A DNA stretch of 7,373 nucleotides from Bacteroidetes bacterium UBA4408 (GTDB lineage Bacteria; Bacteroidota; Bacteroidia; UBA4408). Location of the stretch: the NCBI GenBank assembly GCA_002389785.1, contig DGQS01000254.1, positions 1 through 7,373 on the forward strand. The letters run 5' to 3'. Below are positions 1 to 5,479 of the stretch, piece by piece (position 1 is the stretch's first letter; the number at the start of each line of letters is the position of its first letter). The notes under the pieces are model-generated. The model was not told the DNA's origin. It searched no databases and saw only the letters and a list, made by a program, of their open reading frames with translations. The position numbers and the translations under genes are program-made.

Positions 1-51
1 TATTGGTTATTGGTTATTGGTTGTTGGTTGTTGTGTTATTGGTAGTTGGAT
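1..51. repeat. Heptamer tandem repeat (TTATTGG / TTGTTGG)
   Basis: The window opens with about five head-to-tail copies of a seven-base unit, TTATTGG changing to TTGTTGG, followed by looser copies up to about position 51. The regularly spaced GG pairs could in principle form a weak two-layer G-quadruplex. It is non-coding, and the array may start before the window. Confidence 0.6.
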
Positions 52-115
52 TTTATAATTTTTTTTTATTTGAAAGTGTACAATTTATTTGATTTGCTTT
101 TTACTAGTGACTTCC

Positions 116-146
116 TTTGTTGACAATGCTGTACATTTTAAGTTTG
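116..146 (+). promoter_or_regulatory. Candidate Bacteroidota-type promoter of the HD-domain gene
   Basis: TTTG at 116-119 and TAAGTTTG at 139-146 are separated by 19 bases. This matches the known Bacteroidota -33/-7 pattern (TTTG, about 19 bases, TAnnTTTG) at every fixed position. Transcription would begin near 150, leaving a leader of about 45 bases before the GTG start at 197. This is the best-formed promoter in the window. Confidence 0.6.
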
Positions 147-196
147 AAAAATTTGTTTAATATTATGTTTCGAAAATAGTCATTAATAAGCTGCAG

Positions 197-1438
197 GTGA
201 AAATCAATAGTGTTAACAAACGCAAAATCTTTAACGATCCAATTTATGGATTTATTACGCTGCCCGGAGAATTAATTTTTGATTTAATCGAGCACCCTTA
301 TTTTCAACGATTGCGCCGCATTAAACAATTGGGATTAACCGCTTTGGTATATCCCGGTGCACTGCACACACGTTTTCATCATGCAATGGGTGCCATGTAT
401 TTAATGACACAGGCCATCGAGGTTTTACGTTCGAAAGGAGTTGAAATTACAGCCGCTGAAGCAGAAGGCGTGACCGCAGCTGTATTACTGCACGACATAG
501 GTCATGGTCCATTTTCACATGCACTCGAATCGAGTTTGGTGCATGGAGTGAGTCATGAAAAAATTTCAGAATTGTTTATGGATAAGCTCAACCATGAATT
601 TAATGGTGCCTTGAATTTGGCTATTACCATCTTCAAAAATGAGTATCCCAAAAAGTTTTTGCATCAATTGGTTTCGAGTCAGCTCGATATGGACCGCTTG
701 GATTATTTAAAACGCGATAGTTTTTTTACCGGTGTGTCGGAAGGAATTATAAGTTCAGACCGCATACTAGCCATGCTAACCGTTGTGAACGACTCCCTGG
801 CCATTGAGGCAAAAGGAATTTACAGTATTGAAAAATTTATTATTGCGCGCCGGTTAATGTATTGGCAAGTGTATTTACATAAAACGGTTTTATCAGCCGA
901 ACATTTATTGGTGAACATATTGTCGCGTGCGAAGGAACTCACCGCAAAAGGACATCAGTTGTTTGCTACTCCTGCCTTGCAATTGTTGTTGCAAAACAAT
1001 TATACCTTACAGGATTTTATTAAGAATGATAAGGTTTTGGATGCTTTCGCTGAATTGGATGATAACGATATTTATACTTCAATTAAAGTGTGGATGGGCA
1101 ATAATGATCGCATTTTATCGTTTTTGTGCAGGTGTTTGATGAATCGAAATTTATTTAAAGTTGAGTTGCAAAATGAAAATTTTTCGAGTGAGAAAATTTC
1201 AGAATTAAAAAATAAAGCACGCAAGAAAAATGATTTCAGTGATGATGAAATTCACTATTTCGTTTTTACTGACAGCATAAAAAATTCGGCTTACAATCCG
1301 AGCAGTGAGCGAATTAGTATTGTGTATAAAGATGGGACAACTGTAGATATTGCAGATGCAGCCGATCAGTTAAATATTTCGGTATTGTCGCAAGCGGTGG
1401 AGAAATTTTTTATTTGTTACCCTAAGAATTTAGATTAA
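197..1438 (+). CDS. HD-domain phosphohydrolase, SAMHD1/dNTPase-like (COG1078)
   Basis: Predicted soluble cytoplasmic metal-dependent phosphohydrolase of 413 residues. The N-terminal half carries the HD signature of the SAMHD1/dGTPase-like group: His62 in TRFHHAMG, His99-Asp100 in LLHDIGH, and Asp166 in SQLDMDRLDYLKRD, all expected metal ligands. His107 in GPFSHALE and the RLRRIKQLGL stretch near residues 38-47 are also typical. Characterised relatives hydrolyse dNTPs, but the substrate of the Bacteroidota branch is not known to me. The start is GTG at 197. An in-frame TAA lies at 158-160 with no ATG between, and the conserved NKRKIFNDPIYGFI segment begins only seven residues in. No clear Shine-Dalgarno is present, which is normal for this phylum. 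The gene lies directly before lpxD, as in many Bacteroidota, but a 575-base gap and separate promoter signals argue against co-transcription. Confidence 0.9.
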   Translation: MKINSVNKRKIFNDPIYGFITLPGELIFDLIEHPYFQRLRRIKQLGLTALVYPGALHTRFHHAMGAMYLMTQAIEVLRSKGVEITAAEAEGVTAAVLLHDIGHGPFSHALESSLVHGVSHEKISELFMDKLNHEFNGALNLAITIFKNEYPKKFLHQLVSSQLDMDRLDYLKRDSFFTGVSEGIISSDRILAMLTVVNDSLAIEAKGIYSIEKFIIARRLMYWQVYLHKTVLSAEHLLVNILSRAKELTAKGHQLFATPALQLLLQNNYTLQDFIKNDKVLDAFAELDDNDIYTSIKVWMGNNDRILSFLCRCLMNRNLFKVELQNENFSSEKISELKNKARKKNDFSDDEIHYFVFTDSIKNSAYNPSSERISIVYKDGTTVDIADAADQLNISVLSQAVEKFFICYPKNLD

Positions 1439-1486
1439 CTATTTTCAATTGGAATGCGGCCTATTAGGATTGTCTCGGATTTATTT

Positions 1487-1511
1487 TGAGTTATAGTTAA
1501 CTCATGTTTTT
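1487..1511 (+). terminator. Terminator-like hairpin after the HD gene
   Basis: TGAGTTA (1487-1493) and TAACTCA (1498-1504) form a perfect seven-base-pair stem around a TAGT loop, followed by TGTTTTT. It lies 49 bases after the stop codon of the HD gene. The stem has only two G-C pairs, so it may be a weak terminator. Confidence 0.4.
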
Positions 1512-1608
1512 ACGTAAATAAATATGCTTATCCGCTTTTGTACTTAAAATAAAATCAAAGCAAAAAATTATGATTTAAATATGCTGCTAAAGATTTAGAA
1601 TCAAAGGA

Positions 1609-1714
1609 TTTAAACCACAAGGGCCACAAAGAAAAACACAAAGGACACTATGCGGATTAATAAAAAAACAGTAATTGTGCCCTTAGTGCAAACTTTGTGT
1701 TCATAGTGGTTAAA
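1609..1714. repeat. Long imperfect inverted repeat (CCACAAAG-type)
   Basis: The left arm, from TTTAAACCAC at 1609, reads through CACAAAG and CACAAAGGACAC to about 1648. The right arm, about 1676-1714, is its imperfect reverse complement: GTGCCCTTAGTG, then CTTTGTG, then GTGGTTAAA. Arms of about 40 bases surround an AT-rich centre. Intergenic palindromes built on ACCACAAAG/CACAAAG words are, to my knowledge, common in Bacteroidota. Transcribed, it would fold into a long bulged hairpin. Its function is unknown. Confidence 0.6.
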
Positions 1715-1978
1715 CTTAATGTTTTATAAAAGTCGAATACACGATTAAGTTATACCTATAAAAGTAAATTGCAAGTGTGGTACAAATGAGGATAATCATA
1801 GAAATAAATTAAATTTAGGTGCAATAGCCAATTTTAATTACGAATAATCATTTTCATCCAACTTTTTGATTTCGTACATTTCAATGTTTTTGTGGCGAAA
1901 ATTTTTTACTACTTTGTAAGAAGATTAAAAGATCACATTTTTACATCCGGATATACTTTTCTCAACGATTTTGATAAA

Positions 1979-2009
1979 TTTTCTAAACCTAGAAAAAATT
2001 ATACTTTTG
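1979..2009 (+). promoter_or_regulatory. Candidate lpxD promoter, nearly leaderless
   Basis: TACTTTTG (2002-2009) fits TAnnTTTG exactly, but ends only four bases before the lpxD ATG. TTTTC at 1979-1983, 18 bases upstream, is an imperfect -33 partner. If used, transcription would start at or next to the start codon, giving a leaderless or very short-leader message. Confidence 0.4.
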
Positions 2010-2013
2010 AAAC

Positions 2014-3033
2014 ATGGAATTTACAGCAGCACAAATAGCAGCGCAACTAAATGGTGTAGTTGAAGGAAACCCTGAAGCTAAAGTTAGTTCGCTTTCAAAA
2101 ATAGAAGAAGGACGAGCAGGAACCTTATCCTTTTTGGCAAACCCAAAGTATGCTCAATACATTTATAGTACTGAGGCAACGGTAGTTATTGTAAGTACTG
2201 ATTTTATTGCCGAACAACCTGTGAAAGCTACACTTGTTCGAGTAGCAGATGCCTATAAAAGTTTTGCCACTTTGTTGGAGTTTTACAATCAAATAAAATT
2301 AAAAAAAGCAGGGATAGAACAACCCAGTTTTATTTCAGACAAAGCAAGTATTGGCGAAAATGTATATGTGGGAGCCTTTGCCTATATTGGAAATGGTGCG
2401 AAGATTGGAAAAAATGTAAAAATTTACCCGCATAGTTTTATTGGCGACAATGTGATTATTGGCGATGACACTACCCTATTTTCGGGAGTGAAAATTTACA
2501 GCGATTGCAGCGTTGGAGCGCATTGTACTTTGCATTCGGGAGTAATTATTGGCGGTGATGGTTTTGGATTTGCACCCAACAGCGAAAACAATTACAACAA
2601 AGTTCCTCAAATAGGAAATGTGGTGATTGAAGACCGCGTTGAAATTGGTTCTAACACAACAATTGACCGGGCTACATTAGGATCAACCATTGTTCGCAAA
2701 GGGGTTAAATTAGATAACCTCATCCAAATTGCGCACAACGTAGAAATAGGAGAAAATACGGTAATTGCTGCACAAACAGGAATAGCCGGTTCAACCAAAA
2801 TTGGACGCGATTGCATGATTGGCGGGCAAGTAGGAATAGTTGGACATATCAGCATAGCAAACGGAGTAAAAATAGCTGCTCAATCGGGAATTGGACAAAG
2901 CATTAGCAAAGAAAACGAAATTGTACAAGGCTCTCCTGCCTTTAATATAGGTGAATACAAACGCTCTTATGTAGTTTTTAGAAACCTGCCTGATTTGCAA
3001 AACCGGGTGAAGGATATTGAAAAAACGAAGTAA
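2014..3033 (+). CDS. lpxD: UDP-3-O-acylglucosamine N-acyltransferase LpxD
   Basis: LpxD transfers a 3-hydroxyacyl chain from acyl carrier protein to the 2-amino group of UDP-3-O-acylglucosamine, the third step of lipid A synthesis, in the cytoplasm as a homotrimer. At 339 residues it is full length. Residues 1 to about 95 form the uridine-binding domain; LSFLANPKY carries Phe40, Asn43 and Tyr46, matching the uracil-contacting residues of E. coli LpxD. Residues about 105-300 are left-handed beta-helix hexapeptide repeats ([25 protein letters not shown] and so on). QIAHN holds the expected catalytic His241, and IVGH the second conserved His278. The short C-terminal helix (about 314-339) matches the acyl-carrier-binding end. 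The ATG at 2014 agrees with the usual N-terminus of Bacteroidota LpxD. The usual partners lpxC-fabZ and lpxA do not follow, and a terminator-like hairpin ends the unit about 50 bases later. Confidence 0.97.
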   Translation: MEFTAAQIAAQLNGVVEGNPEAKVSSLSKIEEGRAGTLSFLANPKYAQYIYSTEATVVIVSTDFIAEQPVKATLVRVADAYKSFATLLEFYNQIKLKKAGIEQPSFISDKASIGENVYVGAFAYIGNGAKIGKNVKIYPHSFIGDNVIIGDDTTLFSGVKIYSDCSVGAHCTLHSGVIIGGDGFGFAPNSENNYNKVPQIGNVVIEDRVEIGSNTTIDRATLGSTIVRKGVKLDNLIQIAHNVEIGENTVIAAQTGIAGSTKIGRDCMIGGQVGIVGHISIANGVKIAAQSGIGQSISKENEIVQGSPAFNIGEYKRSYVVFRNLPDLQNRVKDIEKTK

Positions 3034-3083
3034 GGATTAGTAGCTTATTCCTATAGATTTGCTTCCGGTAATTTCAAATTCTT

Positions 3084-3107
3084 AGCTTAGAATACAACTA
3101 AGCTTTT
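3084..3107 (+). terminator. Terminator-like hairpin after lpxD
   Basis: AGCTTAG (3084-3090) and CTAAGCT (3098-3104) pair perfectly around a seven-base loop and run into TTTT. It lies about 50 bases after the lpxD stop and suggests that lpxD is now transcribed alone. Confidence 0.45.
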
Positions 3108-3131
3108 ACTGCTACTTTCTCATACATCAAA

Positions 3132-3267
3132 ATATCTATTAGTCTAAAAATAATTCAGCCTAGTTACAAACTACGCTGAGTTGTGGGTGAAAAATATTTC
3201 AGATGTAGTAAATGGTTTCGAAATTTTACTGATTAAAACACACGAATCTGAATATTCGCGAGAGTAG
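3132..3267 (+). repeat. 136-base intergenic repeat, copy 1
   Basis: First copy of a repeat whose other copies lie upstream of the minus-strand gene (5074-5387). It begins ATATCTATTAGTCTAAAAAT and ends CGCGAGAGTAG. It differs from copy 4 (5252-5387), of the same length, at about six positions. It contains two palindromes: hairpin A at 3155-3179 (ten-base arms, one mismatch, loop TACAA) and hairpin B at 3243-3258 (CGAAT / ATTCG). Its right end touches the stop-side direct repeat at 3267. Confidence 0.85.
3146..3179 (-). terminator. Possible terminator of the minus-strand gene, inside repeat copy 1
   Basis: Read on the minus strand, hairpin A (3155-3179; ten-base arms with one mismatch) is followed by ATTATTTTTA, the layout of an intrinsic terminator. 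It begins about 90 bases after the stop codon of the 3271-4998 gene. The same hairpin and U-rich tail recur in copies 3 and 4, so each repeat unit may act as a minus-strand terminator. Confidence 0.35.
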
Positions 3268-3298
3268 GTTTCAAGGCTTAATGTAAATAAGTTTTAAC
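3267..3298. repeat. Direct repeat, copy overlapping the stop codon of the 3271-4998 gene
   Basis: This 32-base stretch, GGTTTCAAGGCTTAATG and onward, matches 4991-5021 with two substitutions and one single-base indel, in the same orientation. It covers the last residues (KLIYIKP) and the TGA stop of the minus-strand gene, while its partner covers the start codon. Confidence 0.85.
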
Positions 3299-4998
3299 AT
3301 ATAACTTTCCGTATTAGTACTAATTTTACAAAAGATTATTCCTGGAGCTATTTTTTCGGTTTCAAAGTTTAGTTCATAATAGTAAGTTCCATTTTCAACA
3401 CTAATGTTATCAAGCAACTTTTTAATACTTCTTCCCAAATTATCAAATAATTCCATATTTATTAAACTGGCTGCTTCTGTGGTAAATCCTATTTTTATGC
3501 TACTGGTACTAGGGTTAGGAAAGGCAAAAACATTATGTTTCTTTATTTTTATCTCATGTGTATTGCTCAATAATAATGTATCACAATATTTTACAACCCA
3601 GAAATCATCTTCAAAGGAAGGACCAATAGTATCCCAACAGAGTTGTGATTTTTCGCCCAGCATTCCACCGTTAGTTGCAGAAAACAATACAAAGCAGCCT
3701 GGCTTTATTAACTGCATGTTAGCGTATCTATTTGCATAACCACCAAGCAATTTTTCAATATTTACAGTTTTATCCCACATTTTATTTCCAGCTGAATCAC
3801 ATTTAATTATCCAGCTTTGGTAATTGCTACCAATATTTGGAAAATTATTTTCGGATTTATCACCACCCGCATTCGAAAGAGAGTTGCCTGACAAGAGTAT
3901 TCCTCCATCGGAATCTAAAACGATATTTCCATAATCTGAATATTCAATATACTGCCCTCCATAAGCTTTATCCCAAATTATGTTACCCAAGGGATTAACT
4001 TTTACCAACCAATAATCGACACCAATTGAAGTATCTTTAGGTATTGCGGTTTTATTTCCGCTCACAGGGGAACTAGAATTACCATACAAAAGGTAGTTCC
4101 CTTCAGAAGTAATCTCAATTGAAGTGATATAATCGCCATATTCTCCTCCAAACTCCTTATCCCAAATTTTGTTCCCGACAGAATCTGTCTTAATTAACCA
4201 CATATCCCCACTAAGTAAGGTTCCTGAAACTTCATCCGTTTTATCGCCGCTAACAAGTGATGAAGAACCTCCTCCAATTAGAAAACCGCCGTCAGGAAGC
4301 TCAATAATAGATGATGCACCATCATCTTCACTGCCGCCAAAAGTTTTGTCCCAAACTTTATTTCCTAAAGAATCTAATTTTACAATCCACACATCAAAAA
4401 AACCTCTGCATGTGTCAGACTTAAGTCCACCTATTCCGGACTTAGATGAAAAGCCTATTAAATATCCTTTGTCCCTAGTTATTATAAAATCTGAAATATA
4501 ATCGTTACCGCTTGTCTTATAACCCTTGTCCCATATCTTATTTCCCATAGCATCTACTTTAATCATCCACACCCCACCATCATTATTACTAGTCCAATTA
4601 ATGTTACTCACATCACCACTCACAGGCGAATTACTAATACCAATCAATGTTACTGAACCATCATTGCCACCAACACAAAAATCAAGTGATTCATCTCCTA
4701 TTCCACCATATCGCTGGTCCCAAATTTTGTTCCCCATTGAATCTAATTTTACGACCCAATAATCTGGTTTAATATTGCTTTGCGAACCCCAGTTTAATTG
4801 ACTCTTATCACCGTCAGAATAAGATTCGGATGTACCAGATAAAATCAATGTAGTTCCACTCAAAATGACAGGGCTATATGATGTTCTTTCACTTCCAATA
4901 CCGCCAAATCGCTTATCCCATTGCTTTACTAATGGATTTTGTGAATAAGTAATTGAAGTCATTAAAATAAAAAAGAGTGTAAATGCAAAAGGTTTCAT
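3271..4998 (-). CDS. Secreted seven-repeat protein with T9SS type A C-terminal sorting domain
   Basis: A 575-residue protein, probably exported by Sec and then by the type IX secretion system to the cell surface or medium. Residues 1-19 are a clear signal peptide (MKPFAFTLFFILMTSITYS), probably cut before Gln20. Residues about 25-470 hold seven repeats of about 63 residues, each beginning with a motif like GNKIWDKxxGG (Trp27, 93, 156, 216, 279, 342, 408), then a strand ending in GYLLxGxS, an SPVSGDKS turn, and a closing strand such as DYWLVKLDS. Seven such units suggest a seven-bladed beta-propeller, which is inference. Residues about 490-575 match the T9SS type A sorting domain: FPNPST, ELFDNLGRSIKKL, APGIIF and a final MLKLIYIKP. 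The ATG at 4998 is the start that yields the signal peptide. Ligand and role are unknown. The gene is flanked by repeats at both ends and faces lpxD tail to tail. Confidence 0.88.
   Translation of the reverse strand: MKPFAFTLFFILMTSITYSQNPLVKQWDKRFGGIGSERTSYSPVILSGTTLILSGTSESYSDGDKSQLNWGSQSNIKPDYWVVKLDSMGNKIWDQRYGGIGDESLDFCVGGNDGSVTLIGISNSPVSGDVSNINWTSNNDGGVWMIKVDAMGNKIWDKGYKTSGNDYISDFIITRDKGYLIGFSSKSGIGGLKSDTCRGFFDVWIVKLDSLGNKVWDKTFGGSEDDGASSIIELPDGGFLIGGGSSSLVSGDKTDEVSGTLLSGDMWLIKTDSVGNKIWDKEFGGEYGDYITSIEITSEGNYLLYGNSSSPVSGNKTAIPKDTSIGVDYWLVKVNPLGNIIWDKAYGGQYIEYSDYGNIVLDSDGGILLSGNSLSNAGGDKSENNFPNIGSNYQSWIIKCDSAGNKMWDKTVNIEKLLGGYANRYANMQLIKPGCFVLFSATNGGMLGEKSQLCWDTIGPSFEDDFWVVKYCDTLLLSNTHEIKIKKHNVFAFPNPSTSSIKIGFTTEAASLINMELFDNLGRSIKKLLDNISVENGTYYYELNFETEKIAPGIIFCKISTNTESYMLKLIYIKP
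3589..4920 (-). repeat. Seven tandem repeats of about 63 codons inside the T9SS protein gene
   Basis: The conserved Trp codon of each unit (plus strand CCA within TTATCCCA-like words) recurs at residue spacings of 66, 63, 60, 63, 63 and 66. Units have diverged well beyond simple slippage, so the array is old. The unit at Trp156 lacks the GG after the aromatic residue, and the last unit (Trp408) is the most diverged. Confidence 0.8.
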
Positions 4999-5021
4999 GG
5001 CTTAATCTAAATAAGTTTAAC
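4991..5021. repeat. Direct repeat, copy overlapping the start codon of the 3271-4998 gene
   Basis: Partner of 3267-3298 (29 of 32 alignment columns identical). On the minus strand it reads TTAAACTTATTTAG, then ATTAAGCC, then ATGAAACC, with the gene's ATG inside. The part before the ATG resembles the coding sequence for the gene's own C-terminus (KLIYIKP). If read in that frame it would end in a TGA overlapping the ATG as ATGA. Confidence 0.85.
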
Positions 5022-5073
5022 CCGCCCTCGCTCGCATCTTGCCATTCGCGTCAAGTTGGGTGTAGTAGATGTG

Positions 5074-5123
5074 TTCGAAATTTTACTGATTAAAACACAC
5101 GAATCTGAAGATTCGCGCGAGTA
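5074..5123 (+). repeat. 136-base intergenic repeat, copy 2 (truncated)
   Basis: Only the right part is well conserved, from TTCGAAATTTTACTGATT to GCGCGAGTAA, including hairpin B at 5100-5115 (CGAATC, TGAA, GATTCG). Further left, GTCAAGTTGGGTG and TAGTAGATGTG (about 5050-5073) look like shortened remnants of the unit. Hairpin A is absent. Confidence 0.7.
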
Positions 5124-5250
5124 AGTTTAAAAATAATTCAGCGTAGTTACAAACTACACTGAGTTGAGGGTGAAAAATATTTCAGATGTAGTAAATGGTT
5201 TCGAAATTTTACTGATTAAAACACACGAATCTGAAGATTCGCACGAGTAG
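5124..5250 (+). repeat. 136-base intergenic repeat, copy 3
   Basis: Lacks only the first nine bases of the unit. Hairpin A is at 5138-5162 (TCAGCGTAGT, TACAA, ACTACACTGA; one mismatch) and hairpin B at 5226-5241 (six perfect pairs). It is directly followed by copy 4, with hairpin A recurring 137 bases later. Confidence 0.85.
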
Positions 5251-5251
5251 G

Positions 5252-5387
5252 ATATCTATTAGTCTAAAAATAATTCAGCCTAGTTACAAACTGCGCTGAG
5301 TTGTGGGTGAAAAATATTTCAGATGTAGTAAATAGCTTCGAAATTTTATTGATTAAAACACACGAATCTGAAGATTCGCGCGAGTAG
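5252..5387 (+). repeat. 136-base intergenic repeat, copy 4
   Basis: Full-length copy, about six differences from copy 1. Hairpin A is at 5275-5299 (one mismatch and one G-T pair) and hairpin B at 5363-5378 (six perfect pairs). It ends about 90 bases before the start of the 5480 gene, so it could lie near that gene's regulatory region. Confidence 0.85.
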
Positions 5388-5440
5388 TAGTTATTTGAAT
5401 TCCATCCAAATTAACTGCACAAAAACTTATTTAACGGTTA

Positions 5441-5469
5441 GTTTAAAATTGATCTCCCATTTAATTTTG
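5441..5469 (+). promoter_or_regulatory. Candidate promoter of the 5480 gene
   Basis: TAATTTTG (5462-5469) fits the TAnnTTTG -7 element exactly and is followed by CATAAAAAAA and the ATG at 5480. The upstream partner is weak (GTTT at 5441-5444, 17 bases away). As for lpxD, the element sits very close to the start codon, implying a leader of only a few bases. Confidence 0.4.
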
Positions 5470-5479
5470 CATAAAAAAA

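Larger units (their letters stand above)
1439..2013. other. Non-coding gap between the HD gene and lpxD
   Basis: No credible gene lies in these 575 bases. They hold a terminator-like hairpin (1487-1511), a long imperfect inverted repeat (1609-1714) and a promoter-like element just before lpxD (1979-2009), each listed separately. A 28-codon minus-strand frame (1841-1924) has a protein-like composition but is too short to call a gene. Confidence 0.6.

Noticed and set aside
927..1139. A 70-codon plus-strand frame inside the HD gene
   Set aside because: It is a different frame of a clearly coding region, with a Cys/Leu-rich translation of no recognisable family.
1781..1812. Short plus-strand frame MRIIIEIN near 1786
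   Set aside because: Eight codons only, with no supporting signals; chance in AT-rich DNA.
2607..3000. Two minus-strand frames inside lpxD (2607-2855, 2791-3000)
   Set aside because: They lie fully within the well-conserved hexapeptide-repeat gene, and their translations show no independent family features.
3404..4762. Three plus-strand frames opposite the T9SS gene (3404-3739, 4169-4501, 4526-4762)
   Set aside because: They are antisense shadows created by the repeat codons of the minus-strand gene. Their Pro/Ser-rich translations have no signal peptide or recognisable domain.
5017..5110. Promoter of the minus-strand T9SS gene
   Set aside because: I found no TAnnTTTG element with a plausible upstream partner on the minus strand in this stretch, so none is annotated.
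5074..5387. CRISPR-like repeated sequence
   Set aside because: Units are about 126-137 bases and adjoin directly, with no unique spacers, no 24-48-base repeats and no cas genes nearby.
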